Shown here: positions 44,492-53,919 of the stretch, one piece after another
Layout of the letters: every line of letters starts with the position of its first letter
Numbering within the stretch: the stretch's first letter is position 1
Source: Alphaproteobacteria bacterium
GTDB taxonomy: Bacteria; Pseudomonadota; Alphaproteobacteria; DSM-16000; Inquilinaceae
Length of the DNA stretch: 64,000 nucleotides
Reading direction: 5' to 3'
NCBI GenBank assembly: GCA_028277405.1
Contig: JANQGH010000013.1
Location: 62,001-126,000 of the forward strand
Translations under genes and position numbers: made by a program
Notes under the pieces: generated by a model
Told to the model about the DNA's origin: nothing
Databases searched by the model: none
The model's input: the letters and a program-made list of their open reading frames with translations, nothing else

Positions 44492-45057
44492 AGATCTTCG
44501 GCGCTGGACTGTCGCGCACGGGAACGCTGAGCCTGTCGCGCGCCGTCGGCATGCTGGGCTTTCATTCCAGGCATTGGGCGGCTTCGTTCGATACGCTTGT
44601 GTTCGATAACGGACAGCTCTCGATACGGTTCAGCGAGGTCGATCGCTACGACGCGCTGTTCGACATTCCCGTTGCCCATTACTTCAAGGAGCTTGACGCC
44701 CACTACCCCGAGGCGCGCTTCATACTTACCGTTCGGGAGAGATCCAGCTGGTTGCGATCCTGCGAGCGGTTCCTTCGGCCAACGCCCGAACAGCTTGCCA
44801 AGCTGGAAGATCCGAAACGGGCGCAGATAAGGATTGAGGTCTACGGCGTGACCCTGTTCGACCGGGAGCGGTTCGAGCAAGCCTACGAACGGCATGTCCA
44901 AAGTGTGATGGAACACTTCGCGAGGCGCCCCGACGACCTTCTTGTCATGAACATCTGTCAGGGCGACGGCTGGCCGGAACTATGCCGTTTTCTCCGCAAG
45001 CCGATCCCTGACGCCCCGTTTCCGCGGACCCATGTCACGGACTACGAAGCGGTTTGA
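44488..45057 (+). CDS. Small sulfotransferase family protein
   Basis: 189 residues. The 5'-phosphosulfate loop GAGLSRTGTLSLSRAVGMLG at the N-terminus and the 3'-phosphate site RFILTVRERSSWLRSCERF fit PAPS-dependent sulfotransferases of the short bacterial type. Translationally coupled to the MFS gene by ATGA overlap. Its last 23 bases overlap the end of the convergent second sulfotransferase gene (45035-45904). Acceptor unknown. Cytoplasmic. Confidence 0.8.
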   Translation: MKIFGAGLSRTGTLSLSRAVGMLGFHSRHWAASFDTLVFDNGQLSIRFSEVDRYDALFDIPVAHYFKELDAHYPEARFILTVRERSSWLRSCERFLRPTPEQLAKLEDPKRAQIRIEVYGVTLFDRERFEQAYERHVQSVMEHFARRPDDLLVMNICQGDGWPELCRFLRKPIPDAPFPRTHVTDYEAV

Positions 45058-45904
45058 GGCTGCCGGCAAGTAAATCGGCCCGCGCCAGCCATGGCGCCGC
45101 CGCGCGCGGAAACCGCCGTGCCATCTCGCGGATCTCATCGAGATAGACGGTCGCGATCTCCGCCGCGACGCGATCGTCGATCGGGTGAGCACCCGCGCCG
45201 TTGACCGGCACGGCAACGTCGCTTGGCATGGCAATGGGGGCGACGCCGAGAAAGTCGAAAACCCGCCGCAGGAAAGCGGCCGGTTTGGCCGCGAGATCGG
45301 AAAAGAAGCCCACAAGAACCTGATCCGACCCGAATACGCGGGTCCAGCGCGCGATCGTTTCGCTGTACTCGGTTCTGTGGCGCACGCCCGGCCGGTGAAC
45401 AAACGCCAGGCATTCATCGACCGACGCGATATCCAAACGCCCGCGGGCGGCGTCCAGACGCGCTTGCGACCATACCCGGTCGATCGGATCGCGCACGACG
45501 AAAAGGACCTTGAGGCCCGGATTCATGCGCCAGATCCGGCGCACGGTCCGCTCGCTCAAGGTGGCGTAGGCCGGCGTGATCTCTCCGGCCAGGCGCGATC
45601 CGGCTTGTCGGAACAGCGATCGATACCAATCGTCGTCCCACTGTCCCAGGAGGAAACGGGGGCTTGCCGGAACGCCCTGCTGCAAGGCCGACCGAAGCGT
45701 CCGGCGGCGTCTTTCCAGGCCCCGTTCTCTTGGCCATTCCGCGTCTTGGGATCGGATCGGTGCCGTGTCCTCGCACTGGTTGAAGTAGTGCACTTCCTTG
45801 AACGGCAAGAAGAGATCAGGGTGGCACGCCAGGTGCCGGTGTAGCCAGGTGCTGCCGGCGCGCTGCGCGCCGATGCCCAGGAAATCCGGGCCATCCGCCC
45901 GCAT
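45035..45904 (-). CDS. PAPS-dependent sulfotransferase domain protein
   Basis: 289 residues from ATG 45904. PAPS-binding loop FLGIGAQRAGSTWLHRHLACHP (residues about 8-28), substrate region LFLPFKEVHYFN, and 3'-phosphate-binding VVRDPIDRVWSQARLD. This is the heparan-sulfate/tyrosine-type bacterial sulfotransferase layout. It is the last gene of the 49687-45035 operon, starting at a TGATG overlap with the glycosyltransferase-methyltransferase fusion, so it likely sulfates the glycan made by the upstream enzymes. Confidence 0.86.
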   Translation of the reverse strand: MRADGPDFLGIGAQRAGSTWLHRHLACHPDLFLPFKEVHYFNQCEDTAPIRSQDAEWPRERGLERRRRTLRSALQQGVPASPRFLLGQWDDDWYRSLFRQAGSRLAGEITPAYATLSERTVRRIWRMNPGLKVLFVVRDPIDRVWSQARLDAARGRLDIASVDECLAFVHRPGVRHRTEYSETIARWTRVFGSDQVLVGFFSDLAAKPAAFLRRVFDFLGVAPIAMPSDVAVPVNGAGAHPIDDRVAAEIATVYLDEIREMARRFPRAAAPWLARADLLAGSLKPLRSP

Positions 45905-47688
45905 CAGCGCCGCTTTCTCAAAAGCAGAACTTCCGATGTCTTCGAGGCATCGGCTTTGCTGCAAACCACTTGGGCATCGATGATGGTAAAAAGCGGTTCG
46001 ATGAGCGCGCGCCATGCCGGAAAGGGCCGCTGGCTGATGTGCAGCCGTTCGCCGTCGACGATGTCCTCATGGTCGGCCAGCGACAATACGACAACGCCGC
46101 GCGCGACCCGCGCGATCTCCTCAAGCGACGGCACCACGAACCGGTCCGGCACATGTTCCAGCACGTCGAGGCAGACCACGATGTCGAAATGCGCGCTGGA
46201 AAACGGGATGGCGTGGCTGTAGCCCGGAACGATCGTGCGCTCGCCAAGCCGCGCACGGACCGTTGCGGAGGGCTCTACCCCATAGGTGTCAAAGCCAGCC
46301 CTGACCATCCGGTTGAAAAAATGGCCGCGCCCCGTGCCGACGTCCAACAGGCTCTTGCCCGTACAGCGACCCACGAAGGCCTCGGCGACAGTGAACCGAT
46401 CATGGTCGGGGTTTGCGTTGTACCGGTCGCCGTCCGCGAAAAGCCGGTCATACTTGCCGATCTCCGCGCGAACGTCCTGCTGGCCGGCGCTGCGCGGCGG
46501 CGGTTTGCGGGCGAACAGGCGCCGATATTCGTTGAAAATGCCGGACCAGTCGAACCGTGCCTCGGCGAGGGCCCGGGAGGTTCGCGCCATGGATCGGCGC
46601 AACGCACGGTCCGTCGCCAGCTTTTCGATATGGTCCGCCGCACCATCACTATCGCCTTCATCGACCAGAAAGCCGGTCTGGCCGTCCACGACCATTTCCG
46701 CAACGCCGCCCACCCTCGAGCCGATGGCCGGCAGCCCGCTCGCCGCGGCTTCGCAGTACGACCGGCCCATGGTTTCGGTGTGCACATAGCGCGACCCGCG
46801 CTCTTCCCGCGTTTCCTCGATCGGAAGATGAAGAAACAGATCGGCGCGACGATAGATGTCGGGCATCCCGCGATGGTCCACCGCCCCCAGGAACTGGATA
46901 CGATCGCCCAATCCCCACGCGTCGACGATGGCTTGCAGGGCGGGTCGCTCCGGCCCGTCTCCCGCGATAAGGTACCGCAGATTGGGCATGCGCTTCGACG
47001 CCTGGCGAAAGGCATAGAGCGAATGGCAAAGGCCCTTGAAAGATACTAAGCGCGCTGATGTTAGGATCGTAACCGTCGTCGATCGCCCGGAAACGCGCCC
47101 GGAAACGGCAGCAGGTCGAAAATGGCTGCAGTCAACCCCACCGGCGCACAATCGCAACCTTTGGGCTTCGACGCCGATTTCGACCACCCGGTTCAACGTG
47201 TAGAGGCTGTTGACGATCAGGGTATCGACATGCTCGTTGATGGAGTTGACCAGCCAGCCGCGCGTTTCCTCCAGCGCGTCCCGCTGATTGTGCTCGTTTC
47301 CAAGCCAGCCGGCCATGAGGTCGTTGCCACCGGTCCGAACGAACAGCCGAGCCTCGGCATCGCGACTTCCGACCGATGTAAGAGCCGGCAGCCAAGTCGG
47401 CGAATTGAGAAAGAACAGGCCGTCATCGGCCCCTTGCCGGGTCGATAGGGCTGCAGCGTCCCGCTCAAAATCGCCCGTGAGGATCGGTTCGAGCAGAGAA
47501 CGGAGCGCGGCATGTCCGGGGGCGCAGGCCGGTGCCGGAATACCGTCCGATACATCCCGGCAGCTTAGGATTCGCTCAATCGGGAAGTCGGGGTCGTCGA
47601 GGAATTCCTCGGCGAACGCTATGCCGTGGCTTTCCATGCCGCCGATATGATCCAGAAACTTTGGCGATACGAGGCGCAAGGGCTTCAT
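45904..47688 (-). CDS. Fusion of a GT4-type glycosyltransferase and a SAM-dependent methyltransferase
   Basis: 594 residues. Residues 1-400 are a GT-B glycosyltransferase (GMESHGIAFAEEFL; TSARLVSFKGL; YLIAGDGPERPALQAIVDAWGL; C-terminal ETMGRSYCEAAASGLPAIGSRVGG with the nucleotide-binding EAAASGLP motif). Residues about 400-594 are a class I methyltransferase (SLLDVGTGRGHFFNRMVRAGFDTYGVE; FDIVVCLDVLEHVPD). One frame encodes both with no stop. ATGA overlap with the upstream GT4 gene and TGATG overlap with the sulfotransferase. The fusion would add and methylate a sugar on the same acceptor, perhaps with sulfation following. Confidence 0.87.
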   Translation of the reverse strand: MKPLRLVSPKFLDHIGGMESHGIAFAEEFLDDPDFPIERILSCRDVSDGIPAPACAPGHAALRSLLEPILTGDFERDAAALSTRQGADDGLFFLNSPTWLPALTSVGSRDAEARLFVRTGGNDLMAGWLGNEHNQRDALEETRGWLVNSINEHVDTLIVNSLYTLNRVVEIGVEAQRLRLCAGGVDCSHFRPAAVSGRVSGRSTTVTILTSARLVSFKGLCHSLYAFRQASKRMPNLRYLIAGDGPERPALQAIVDAWGLGDRIQFLGAVDHRGMPDIYRRADLFLHLPIEETREERGSRYVHTETMGRSYCEAAASGLPAIGSRVGGVAEMVVDGQTGFLVDEGDSDGAADHIEKLATDRALRRSMARTSRALAEARFDWSGIFNEYRRLFARKPPPRSAGQQDVRAEIGKYDRLFADGDRYNANPDHDRFTVAEAFVGRCTGKSLLDVGTGRGHFFNRMVRAGFDTYGVEPSATVRARLGERTIVPGYSHAIPFSSAHFDIVVCLDVLEHVPDRFVVPSLEEIARVARGVVVLSLADHEDIVDGERLHISQRPFPAWRALIEPLFTIIDAQVVCSKADASKTSEVLLLRKRR

Positions 47689-48854
47689 GCCGATCTTCTT
47701 TTGCGTCGCAGATGCTGAAACAAATCCACAAGCTCGCCGCTGGTCGGCTCGATCGCGTGGCGGGACGCATGATGGTGCGCTGCCCTGCCCATTCTTTCGC
47801 GGAGGTCCGCATCGCTCAACAGCCGGGCCAAAGCGGTGGCAAGACCGGCGGTTTGGCCCGGCTCGACCAGGATGCCCGTCTCGCCGTCGATGACGGCCTC
47901 GGGCACGCCGCCTGAGCGTCCGGCGACCGACGGTTTTCCGTGCGCCGCCGCCTCAAGGAAGACGATGCCGAAACCTTCGACGTCGTTGGGCGCGATGTGA
48001 TCACACGGCAGGACGAAGACGTCACAGGCTTGAAGGCTGGCCTCTTTCACGGTTTCGCTGGCAGCCCCCAGGAATCTGACATGTCGGGTCAAGCCTCTCG
48101 CGACGACCTGGCTATCGAGCGTCTCGCGCTCAGGACCATCGCCGATGATCAGATAGCGAAGATCGGGAAATCGGGGTCGCAGCCGGGCGACCGCATCGAT
48201 GACGCGACGGTGCCCCTTTCTTTCGATCAGCCGCCCAACCGACAGAAGAACCGGGCCGCCGGGTGGGATGTCGAGGAGATCAGGATTTGCAGCTCCATTT
48301 CGTTGTGGCGGCATCTCTATGCTCGGCGGCAACTCGGCGACGTTTTCGAAAACGCCATCCCGGCGCAATACATCGCTTGTAAAGCGGCTGACCGCAAATA
48401 CGCGATCCGCCCGCCGTAGCAGCCGTCGGTAAAAGCCAACCTCATGCGACGCATAACCCCGATGGGACTGTCCCAGATGCGTCTGGTCGGTAACCGCGCC
48501 GCCGAGAAAGGCCTCCTTTCCGTGGGTCACGATGGCGACACAGGCATCCGGCCGCTCCCGCTGGTATAGCGGCCCCACTTCGGGATGGCTTCTGAGGTAG
48601 CCGAACAGGATGACGTCGCTGTTATGGTCGCGCAGCAAGGCCAGCAGGATCTCGTTGCTTCGCGCACGCTCCTGCGCAAAGGGCCGAAAGGGTGCCTGGT
48701 GCACAGGAAACGGAAACCGGCCGGGATCGAGCGTGTCCGGAACGATGGCTTGGAACTCGGTTTGTCCGAGATATCTCCGATAGATGGACAGGAGATAGGA
48801 TGCGATCCCGCCCACCATCGGCGGGAAGTCCTGGGAAATCAGCGTGACCTTCAA
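47685..48854 (-). CDS. Glycosyltransferase family 4 protein
   Basis: 389 residues. GT-B fold: ISQDFPPMVGGIASYLLSIYRRYL at the N-terminus, GGPVLLSVGRLIERKGHRRVIDAV, YLIIGDGPERETLDSQVVARGL and the donor-binding DVEGFGIVFLEAAAHGKPSVAGRSGG (E-x7-E of GT4). Transfers a sugar from a nucleotide donor, acting at the cytoplasmic side. Start overlaps the stop of the upstream gene (ATGA). Second glycosyltransferase of the four-gene operon. Confidence 0.9.
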   Translation of the reverse strand: MKVTLISQDFPPMVGGIASYLLSIYRRYLGQTEFQAIVPDTLDPGRFPFPVHQAPFRPFAQERARSNEILLALLRDHNSDVILFGYLRSHPEVGPLYQRERPDACVAIVTHGKEAFLGGAVTDQTHLGQSHRGYASHEVGFYRRLLRRADRVFAVSRFTSDVLRRDGVFENVAELPPSIEMPPQRNGAANPDLLDIPPGGPVLLSVGRLIERKGHRRVIDAVARLRPRFPDLRYLIIGDGPERETLDSQVVARGLTRHVRFLGAASETVKEASLQACDVFVLPCDHIAPNDVEGFGIVFLEAAAHGKPSVAGRSGGVPEAVIDGETGILVEPGQTAGLATALARLLSDADLRERMGRAAHHHASRHAIEPTSGELVDLFQHLRRKRRSA

Positions 48855-49687
48855 CGCCGTCCGGCGCCCCGATAGAACTGGTCGGCCGTCAGGCGCGGTT
48901 CCGTCTCGCGCGTCCTGTAGTACCGCCCCTGACGGATTCTTTCGGCGATGAACTCAGGCGTCGTTACGTTGTTCCAGGTCGATTGCTCCGGCCGTGTCGC
49001 CGCATGGCTGCACAGCCCGGGAACAATCAGATTAACCCGCCCCTGACGCTGCAGGCTGGTCGGCGAGTCGCGCCATTGCCAGATGTCCACCTCGCTTCCC
49101 CTTCGACCAGGGCCGGGATTGCCCCGTCTTTGCCCATCCGCAAGGCGCCAGGTGACCGCGCCCACGCTTCGCAGCGTCGCCGGCGGCGCCATGAAGTTCT
49201 TGCCGTCCACGGAATCGCTGAGCACCACGGTGTAGTGACGGTGTCGGCGCGATTCGAAACCAGGATGCAGCGGACAGTAAAAGCCGCTGACATAGCCGGC
49301 CTGACGGTCCGGCAGCACCTCACGATGCGTCTTCACCAGGATGTCGAAGAAATCGCCCGGAAACTCGATCAGGCAATCGTCGTTGAAATAGCAGAGATAG
49401 TCACAGGCCCGTTCGGTCCGGCCGGCAACAAGATCGCTGTGCTGAAGCATGAGGTTGTAACCAAACGGCATGCCAAGCTGCTGACAGCTTGACAGCAGAT
49501 TGATCTGCCCGATATGCGGCGCGACGGTCTTCAGGGTTTCCTCATCGATGTCGTCGGCAACGACCGTTATTCGATGGTCGAAGGGCGACGCCGCGCAGGC
49601 TTCAAGCAGCCGCCGCAGGGAAGCCGCGAAAACATCCGGTCGCCGGTGGGTTGTCATGTAGACGTCGATGAGCAGCCGGTCGTTCAT
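48851..49687 (-). CDS. Glycosyltransferase family 2-like protein
   Basis: 278 residues from ATG 49687. GT-A-like opening LIDVYMTTHRRPDVFAASLRRLLEAC and a DxD-like acidic motif CYFNDDCLI; the C-terminal half contains VDIWQWRDSP and IVPGLCSHAATRPEQSTWNN. First gene of the four-gene operon toward 45035. The upstream frame continues to 49780 but AGG before ATG 49687 and the usual GT2 opening favour the later start. The 299 bases between it and the DppF-type gene carry no gene. Confidence 0.75.
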   Translation of the reverse strand: MNDRLLIDVYMTTHRRPDVFAASLRRLLEACAASPFDHRITVVADDIDEETLKTVAPHIGQINLLSSCQQLGMPFGYNLMLQHSDLVAGRTERACDYLCYFNDDCLIEFPGDFFDILVKTHREVLPDRQAGYVSGFYCPLHPGFESRRHRHYTVVLSDSVDGKNFMAPPATLRSVGAVTWRLADGQRRGNPGPGRRGSEVDIWQWRDSPTSLQRQGRVNLIVPGLCSHAATRPEQSTWNNVTTPEFIAERIRQGRYYRTRETEPRLTADQFYRGAGRR

Positions 49688-49986
49688 GAAACTACCTGCG
49701 GAATACCTGCCGGCGCCGCCAACACCTGGTCGCGCTGGCCGTGCCTTGGCCAGCCCAGCATCGAGATCAAAGCGGGCCATGCGCAGCTTTGTCGCCGAGG
49801 CTTGTGTGGCGACCCCTGCAAAGAGTGTCTCGCCCAGGATAGACCGTGTCAGTCCCTCATGAAAGGATGACCGGCGATGCCCTCATCCAAGCAGCTTGCG
49901 CGCACAGACAGGCTGTCGGCAATGAAAGCCGCCGAAGGCCCCGTATGGCACCCGAACATCAGGTTTCGAGTGCTTTCCTAGGCAAC

Positions 49987-51042
49987 TCACAGATGCGCCG
50001 AGTTGGTATCTCCGGCGAAATGGCATGCGGCGATCTGGCCCGGTGCAGCCTGCTTTTCGAGCACCGGTGCCGTCTCGCTGCAGACCTCACGGGCCAACGG
50101 ACACCGCGGATGGAAGTGGCAACCGCTCGGCGGCGCCAAGGGAGATGGCAGTTCGCCCTGGATCGGGGCATAGGTGCGCCGCACTCCGATCGTCGGGATT
50201 TCATCAAGCAACGCTCTTGTGTAGGGATGGGCCGGCCGTTCAAAGATGTCGCTTGCCTTGCCTGCCTCCACGATGCGGCCCAGATACATCACGGCGACCC
50301 GGTCGCACAGGTGACGCACAACGCCGAGATCATGGCTGATGAAGAGGATGGTCAGCGCCCTGTTTTCGCGCAGCTCCAGCAGCAGATTGATGATCTGGGC
50401 CTGAATCGAGACGTCGAGGGCGGCCACGGGCTCGTCGCACACGAGAAAATCCGGGGCGACGGAAAGGGCGCGTGCGATGCCGATCCGCTGCCGTTGGCCG
50501 CCAGAGAACTGATGCGGCAAACGGCTGGCGGCCTCGGTATCGAGGCCCACCTCGCCCAATAGCCGGCCCACCAGCGCATCCAGATCCGCACCGGCATCAA
50601 GCTTGTGATAGCGCGGGCCCTCGGCGATCGTGCGACCGACCCGTTGGCGCGGATTCAGCGACGACAGCGGATCCTGGAAGATCATCTGGGCCCGCAGCAT
50701 ATGGCGCACCGGCGCCTTTGGCCCGCCTGCATCGATGCGCCGCCCATCGAACCAGACCTCGCCCTGCGTCGGCGCCAGAAGACCAGCGACCATGCGGCCC
50801 AGGGTCGACTTGCCGCATCCGCTTTCGCCGACAAGCCCAAGAACCTCGCCCTTTTCGATCGCTAGGTCGACGCCGTCCACCGCAGTCACGACTTCATCCT
50901 GGGCCTTGCGCGAGAACACGCGCTGGACCGGGCTCAAGCGTCGCTCAAACCGCTTCAGCAAGCCCTTGACTTCAACAAGCGGTCGCTCCGTCACCTCTTG
51001 GCCGGAAACTGTAGCCGTTCGCTCGATCATCGCGACCGTCAT
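49987..51042 (-). CDS. Peptide/nickel-type ABC transporter ATP-binding protein (DppF/OppF-like)
   Basis: 351 residues from the ATG that overlaps the preceding ATPase stop (ATGA). Walker A LVGESGCGKST, signature FSGGQRQRIGIAR, Walker B FLVCDEPVAALD, and switch FISHDLGVV; the C-terminal oligopeptide-permease extension ends with the cysteine cluster region HFHPRCPLAREVC...CHFAG. Last gene of the importer operon. With the other ATPase it powers uptake of a peptide-like substrate. Confidence 0.92.
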   Translation of the reverse strand: MTVAMIERTATVSGQEVTERPLVEVKGLLKRFERRLSPVQRVFSRKAQDEVVTAVDGVDLAIEKGEVLGLVGESGCGKSTLGRMVAGLLAPTQGEVWFDGRRIDAGGPKAPVRHMLRAQMIFQDPLSSLNPRQRVGRTIAEGPRYHKLDAGADLDALVGRLLGEVGLDTEAASRLPHQFSGGQRQRIGIARALSVAPDFLVCDEPVAALDVSIQAQIINLLLELRENRALTILFISHDLGVVRHLCDRVAVMYLGRIVEAGKASDIFERPAHPYTRALLDEIPTIGVRRTYAPIQGELPSPLAPPSGCHFHPRCPLAREVCSETAPVLEKQAAPGQIAACHFAGDTNSAHL

Positions 51043-52019
51043 TCGGGTGTGGCCCATAGCGGATGCACGCACCGCGCCGCGCGGTTATGGCCGACCGTTG
51101 CGAGCGGTGGCATGTCGGCGTCACACTCTGCGGTCCGCCGGGTGCAGCGCGGCGCGAAGGCGCACCCGGCGGGCATGGCAAAGGGCGATGGCGGCATGCC
51201 GGGTATCTGGCGAAGTCGCTGGGCCGGAACCGCGTCGCCGGGTATCGAGTCGATGAGCCCGCGTGTGTAGGGATGGGACGGCCGGGTCAGTACGTCCTCG
51301 GTCGGTCCGAGTTCGACAATGCGGCCGCCATACATCACCGCCACCCGGTCGCACAGGCCCGAGACGACGCTCAAATCGTGCGAAATCCAGATCATGGCCG
51401 TCTGGCTCTCGCGCACCAGGGTTTGCACGAGTGCCAGAATCTGGGCCTGGATCGTCACGTCGAGCGCCGTGGTAGGCTCATCGGCGATCACGACGGCCGG
51501 GTCATGCAACAGGGCAATTGCCGTCACCACGCGCTGGCGCATGCCCCCGGAAAACTGGTGCGGATAGGCCTTCAGCCGCTCATGGGGCGACGGTATTCCG
51601 ACCCGGCCGAGCGCCGCCGCCGCCCATTCAATGGCGTCGGCGCGCGATACGGCGGCGTGCGCGCGGACCGCCTCGACCATCTGGGTTTCGATGCTGAGCA
51701 CGGGGTTGAGGGTCATCATCGGGTCTTGAAAGATCATGGCAATCCTGCCGCCCCTGATGGAACGCAGGACCGGCTCCGACGCCGTGACCAGATCGACGCC
51801 TTCCAGCCGCACCTGACCGCCGACGATGCGCCCCGGGGGCTCGATCAGACCCAGAACGGACAGGCCCGTGACCGACTTGCCCGATCCGGACTCGCCCACC
51901 AGCCCCAGGATCTCGCCACGTTGGAGCGAGAGCGTGATGCCGTTCACCGAGTGGGCGGTGCCCCGCCGCGTGGCAAACTGCGTGCGCAGACCCTCGATCT
52001 CAAGAATTGGGGCGCTCAC
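51039..52019 (-). CDS. Peptide/nickel-type ABC transporter ATP-binding protein (DppD/OppD-like)
   Basis: 326 residues from GTG 52019, which overlaps the upstream permease stop (GTGA). Walker [14 protein letters not shown], signature FSGGMRQRV, Walker [21 protein letters not shown], switch [11 protein letters not shown]-terminal PIP/cysteine region [16 protein letters not shown] is the oligopeptide ATPase extension. The longer frame to 52406 includes the permease region in another frame and is not real. Confidence 0.9.
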   Translation of the reverse strand: MSAPILEIEGLRTQFATRRGTAHSVNGITLSLQRGEILGLVGESGSGKSVTGLSVLGLIEPPGRIVGGQVRLEGVDLVTASEPVLRSIRGGRIAMIFQDPMMTLNPVLSIETQMVEAVRAHAAVSRADAIEWAAAALGRVGIPSPHERLKAYPHQFSGGMRQRVVTAIALLHDPAVVIADEPTTALDVTIQAQILALVQTLVRESQTAMIWISHDLSVVSGLCDRVAVMYGGRIVELGPTEDVLTRPSHPYTRGLIDSIPGDAVPAQRLRQIPGMPPSPFAMPAGCAFAPRCTRRTAECDADMPPLATVGHNRAARCVHPLWATPE

Positions 52020-52945
52020 CGGTTCAGCCTCGGGTTCAGCATGTCGCGCAACTGGTCGCCGACAAGGTTGATACTGAGGATGACGACCAGCAGGGCAATG
52101 CCCGGGAATATGCTGATCCAATAGGTGCCGTTGATCAGATAGCGAAACCCGTTCGCGATCAGCAGGCCCAGCGAGGGTTGGGTTTCCGGGAGGCCGACGC
52201 CGAGGAAGCTCAAGGTCGCTTCCAGCGTCACCGCATGGGCCATCTGCACGGTCAGCACCACCATCAGCGGCGGCAGGCAGTTTGGCAGCAAATGGCGCGT
52301 CAGGATCTGGATGTGGCCGAGGCGCAGGCAGCGCGCGGCATCCATGTACTCCTTGCTGCGTTCCGCCAGTGCGGTGGCCCGCACCGTCCTTGCGTAATAG
52401 GCCCATTGCACCACGATCAAGGCGATCATGGTCTTCTCCACGCCGCGGCCGAGCACCGCGAGCAGGATCAGCGCGACCAGGATCGGCGGAAAGCTCATCT
52501 GCAGATCGACCAGCCGCATGATGACGGCGTCCAGCCGGCGGCCGAAATAGGCACCTGTCAGACCCAGAGACGTGCCGATGATCAGCGCAAAAACGGCGCT
52601 CATCACGCCGACGGCAAGGCTGATCCGCAAACCATACAGAATGGCACTGAACAGGTCGCGGCCGAGACCGTCCGTACCCAGCCAGAATACGTAGCCATTC
52701 ATGCTTTCGGTGCCGGGCGGCAGTCTGGCGTCGAGGATGGAAAGGCTCGCCAGGTCGTACGGATCCTGCGGTGCGATCAGGGGTGCGAAAATCGCCGCGA
52801 GAACCATGACCGCCAACACGACGAGCCCGATAACGGCGGCGCGGCTTTCCGCGAACTGCGCGGCAAAGTCGGCCAACTGCGATCGGGGCCTTGGGGCGCC
52901 TGGCTTGGTCTTGGCCGATTGCCGGCCGACGGACATATCGGTCAT
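52016..52945 (-). CDS. Peptide/nickel-type ABC transporter permease (DppC/OppC-like)
   Basis: 309 residues, about six transmembrane segments starting with AAVIGLVVLAVMVLAAIFAPLIAP after a cytoplasmic N-terminus, with FWLGTDGLGRDLFSAILYGLRISL, the DppC hallmark, and the coupling helix EYMDAARCLRLGHIQILTRHLLPN. ATGA overlaps on both sides link it to DppB-like and DppD-like genes. Confidence 0.92.
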   Translation of the reverse strand: MTDMSVGRQSAKTKPGAPRPRSQLADFAAQFAESRAAVIGLVVLAVMVLAAIFAPLIAPQDPYDLASLSILDARLPPGTESMNGYVFWLGTDGLGRDLFSAILYGLRISLAVGVMSAVFALIIGTSLGLTGAYFGRRLDAVIMRLVDLQMSFPPILVALILLAVLGRGVEKTMIALIVVQWAYYARTVRATALAERSKEYMDAARCLRLGHIQILTRHLLPNCLPPLMVVLTVQMAHAVTLEATLSFLGVGLPETQPSLGLLIANGFRYLINGTYWISIFPGIALLVVILSINLVGDQLRDMLNPRLNR

Positions 52946-53919
52946 GCCGGCATCGCCTTAAGTCTGACCCTGGGATCGAGAGCGGAGTACAGAAGGTCGA
53001 CCACCAGGTTGATGACGACGAACAGCACGACGATGACCATGAGGTAGGCGACGATCACCGGCCGATCCAACATGTAGATCGATTCGATGATCAGCTTGCC
53101 CATGCCCGGCCAGTTGAAGATCGATTCCGTGACCACGGCGAAGGCAACGACCGAGCCGAACTCTATGCCGATCACGGTGACGATCGGGATCAGGATGTTC
53201 TTCAGGACGTGCAGCCCGATGATGCGCCGCCCGGTCAGGCCCTTGGCACGGGCGAAGCGGATGTAATCCTGCGGCATCACCTCTTTCACGCCGGCCCGGG
53301 TCAGTCGGATCAGCAGGGCCAGCTTGAACAGGGCCAGGTTCAGCGCCGGCAGGATCAGATGGGCCAGCCCGTCGGCGGTGAGAAAACTGACCGGAATGCC
53401 CAGCACGTCGACGGTCTCGCCCTGGCCGAAACTGGGCAGCCATCCCAGCCAGATGCTGAACACCAGGATCAGCAGCAGGCCGACCCAGAATGTCGGCAGG
53501 CTGAAACCCAGGATCGAGCCGGCCATGATCGTGCGGCCCGTGCGGGAGGCCGGTTTCATGCCCGCGACCAGGCCCAGCGGGATGCCAAGCAGCACCGCCA
53601 GCAATGTGGCCGCGATGGCCAGTTCCAAGGTCGCCGGCATCCGCTCCAATATCAGCTCGATCGCCGGCATGTTGAAAACGAACGATCGGCCCAAATCCCC
53701 TTGGAGGGCATTGAAAAGAAACAGGCCGTACTGCTCCCAAACCGGCCGGTCGAGACCCAGCGATCGCGTCACCTCGGCGCGGGTTGCCTGGTCGGCGTCC
53801 GGGTTGATCAGGATCTCGACCGGGTCGCCGATGGCGTAGACGCCGACAAACACGATCAGCGACATGGCGAGCATGACGCCAAGCCCCTGTAGGATTCGGC
53901 TGACGACCAAGGCCGTCAT
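52942..53919 (-). CDS. Peptide/nickel-type ABC transporter permease (DppB/OppB-like)
   Basis: 325 residues from ATG 53919, which follows GAGGAGG by seven bases and overlaps the hydrolase stop (ATGA). Transmembrane opening ILQGLGVMLAMSLIVFVGVYAIGDP and the DppB coupling helix YIRFARAKGLTGRRIIGLHVLKN. It pairs with the DppC-like subunit to form the channel. Confidence 0.92.
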   Translation of the reverse strand: MTALVVSRILQGLGVMLAMSLIVFVGVYAIGDPVEILINPDADQATRAEVTRSLGLDRPVWEQYGLFLFNALQGDLGRSFVFNMPAIELILERMPATLELAIAATLLAVLLGIPLGLVAGMKPASRTGRTIMAGSILGFSLPTFWVGLLLILVFSIWLGWLPSFGQGETVDVLGIPVSFLTADGLAHLILPALNLALFKLALLIRLTRAGVKEVMPQDYIRFARAKGLTGRRIIGLHVLKNILIPIVTVIGIEFGSVVAFAVVTESIFNWPGMGKLIIESIYMLDRPVIVAYLMVIVVLFVVINLVVDLLYSALDPRVRLKAMPA

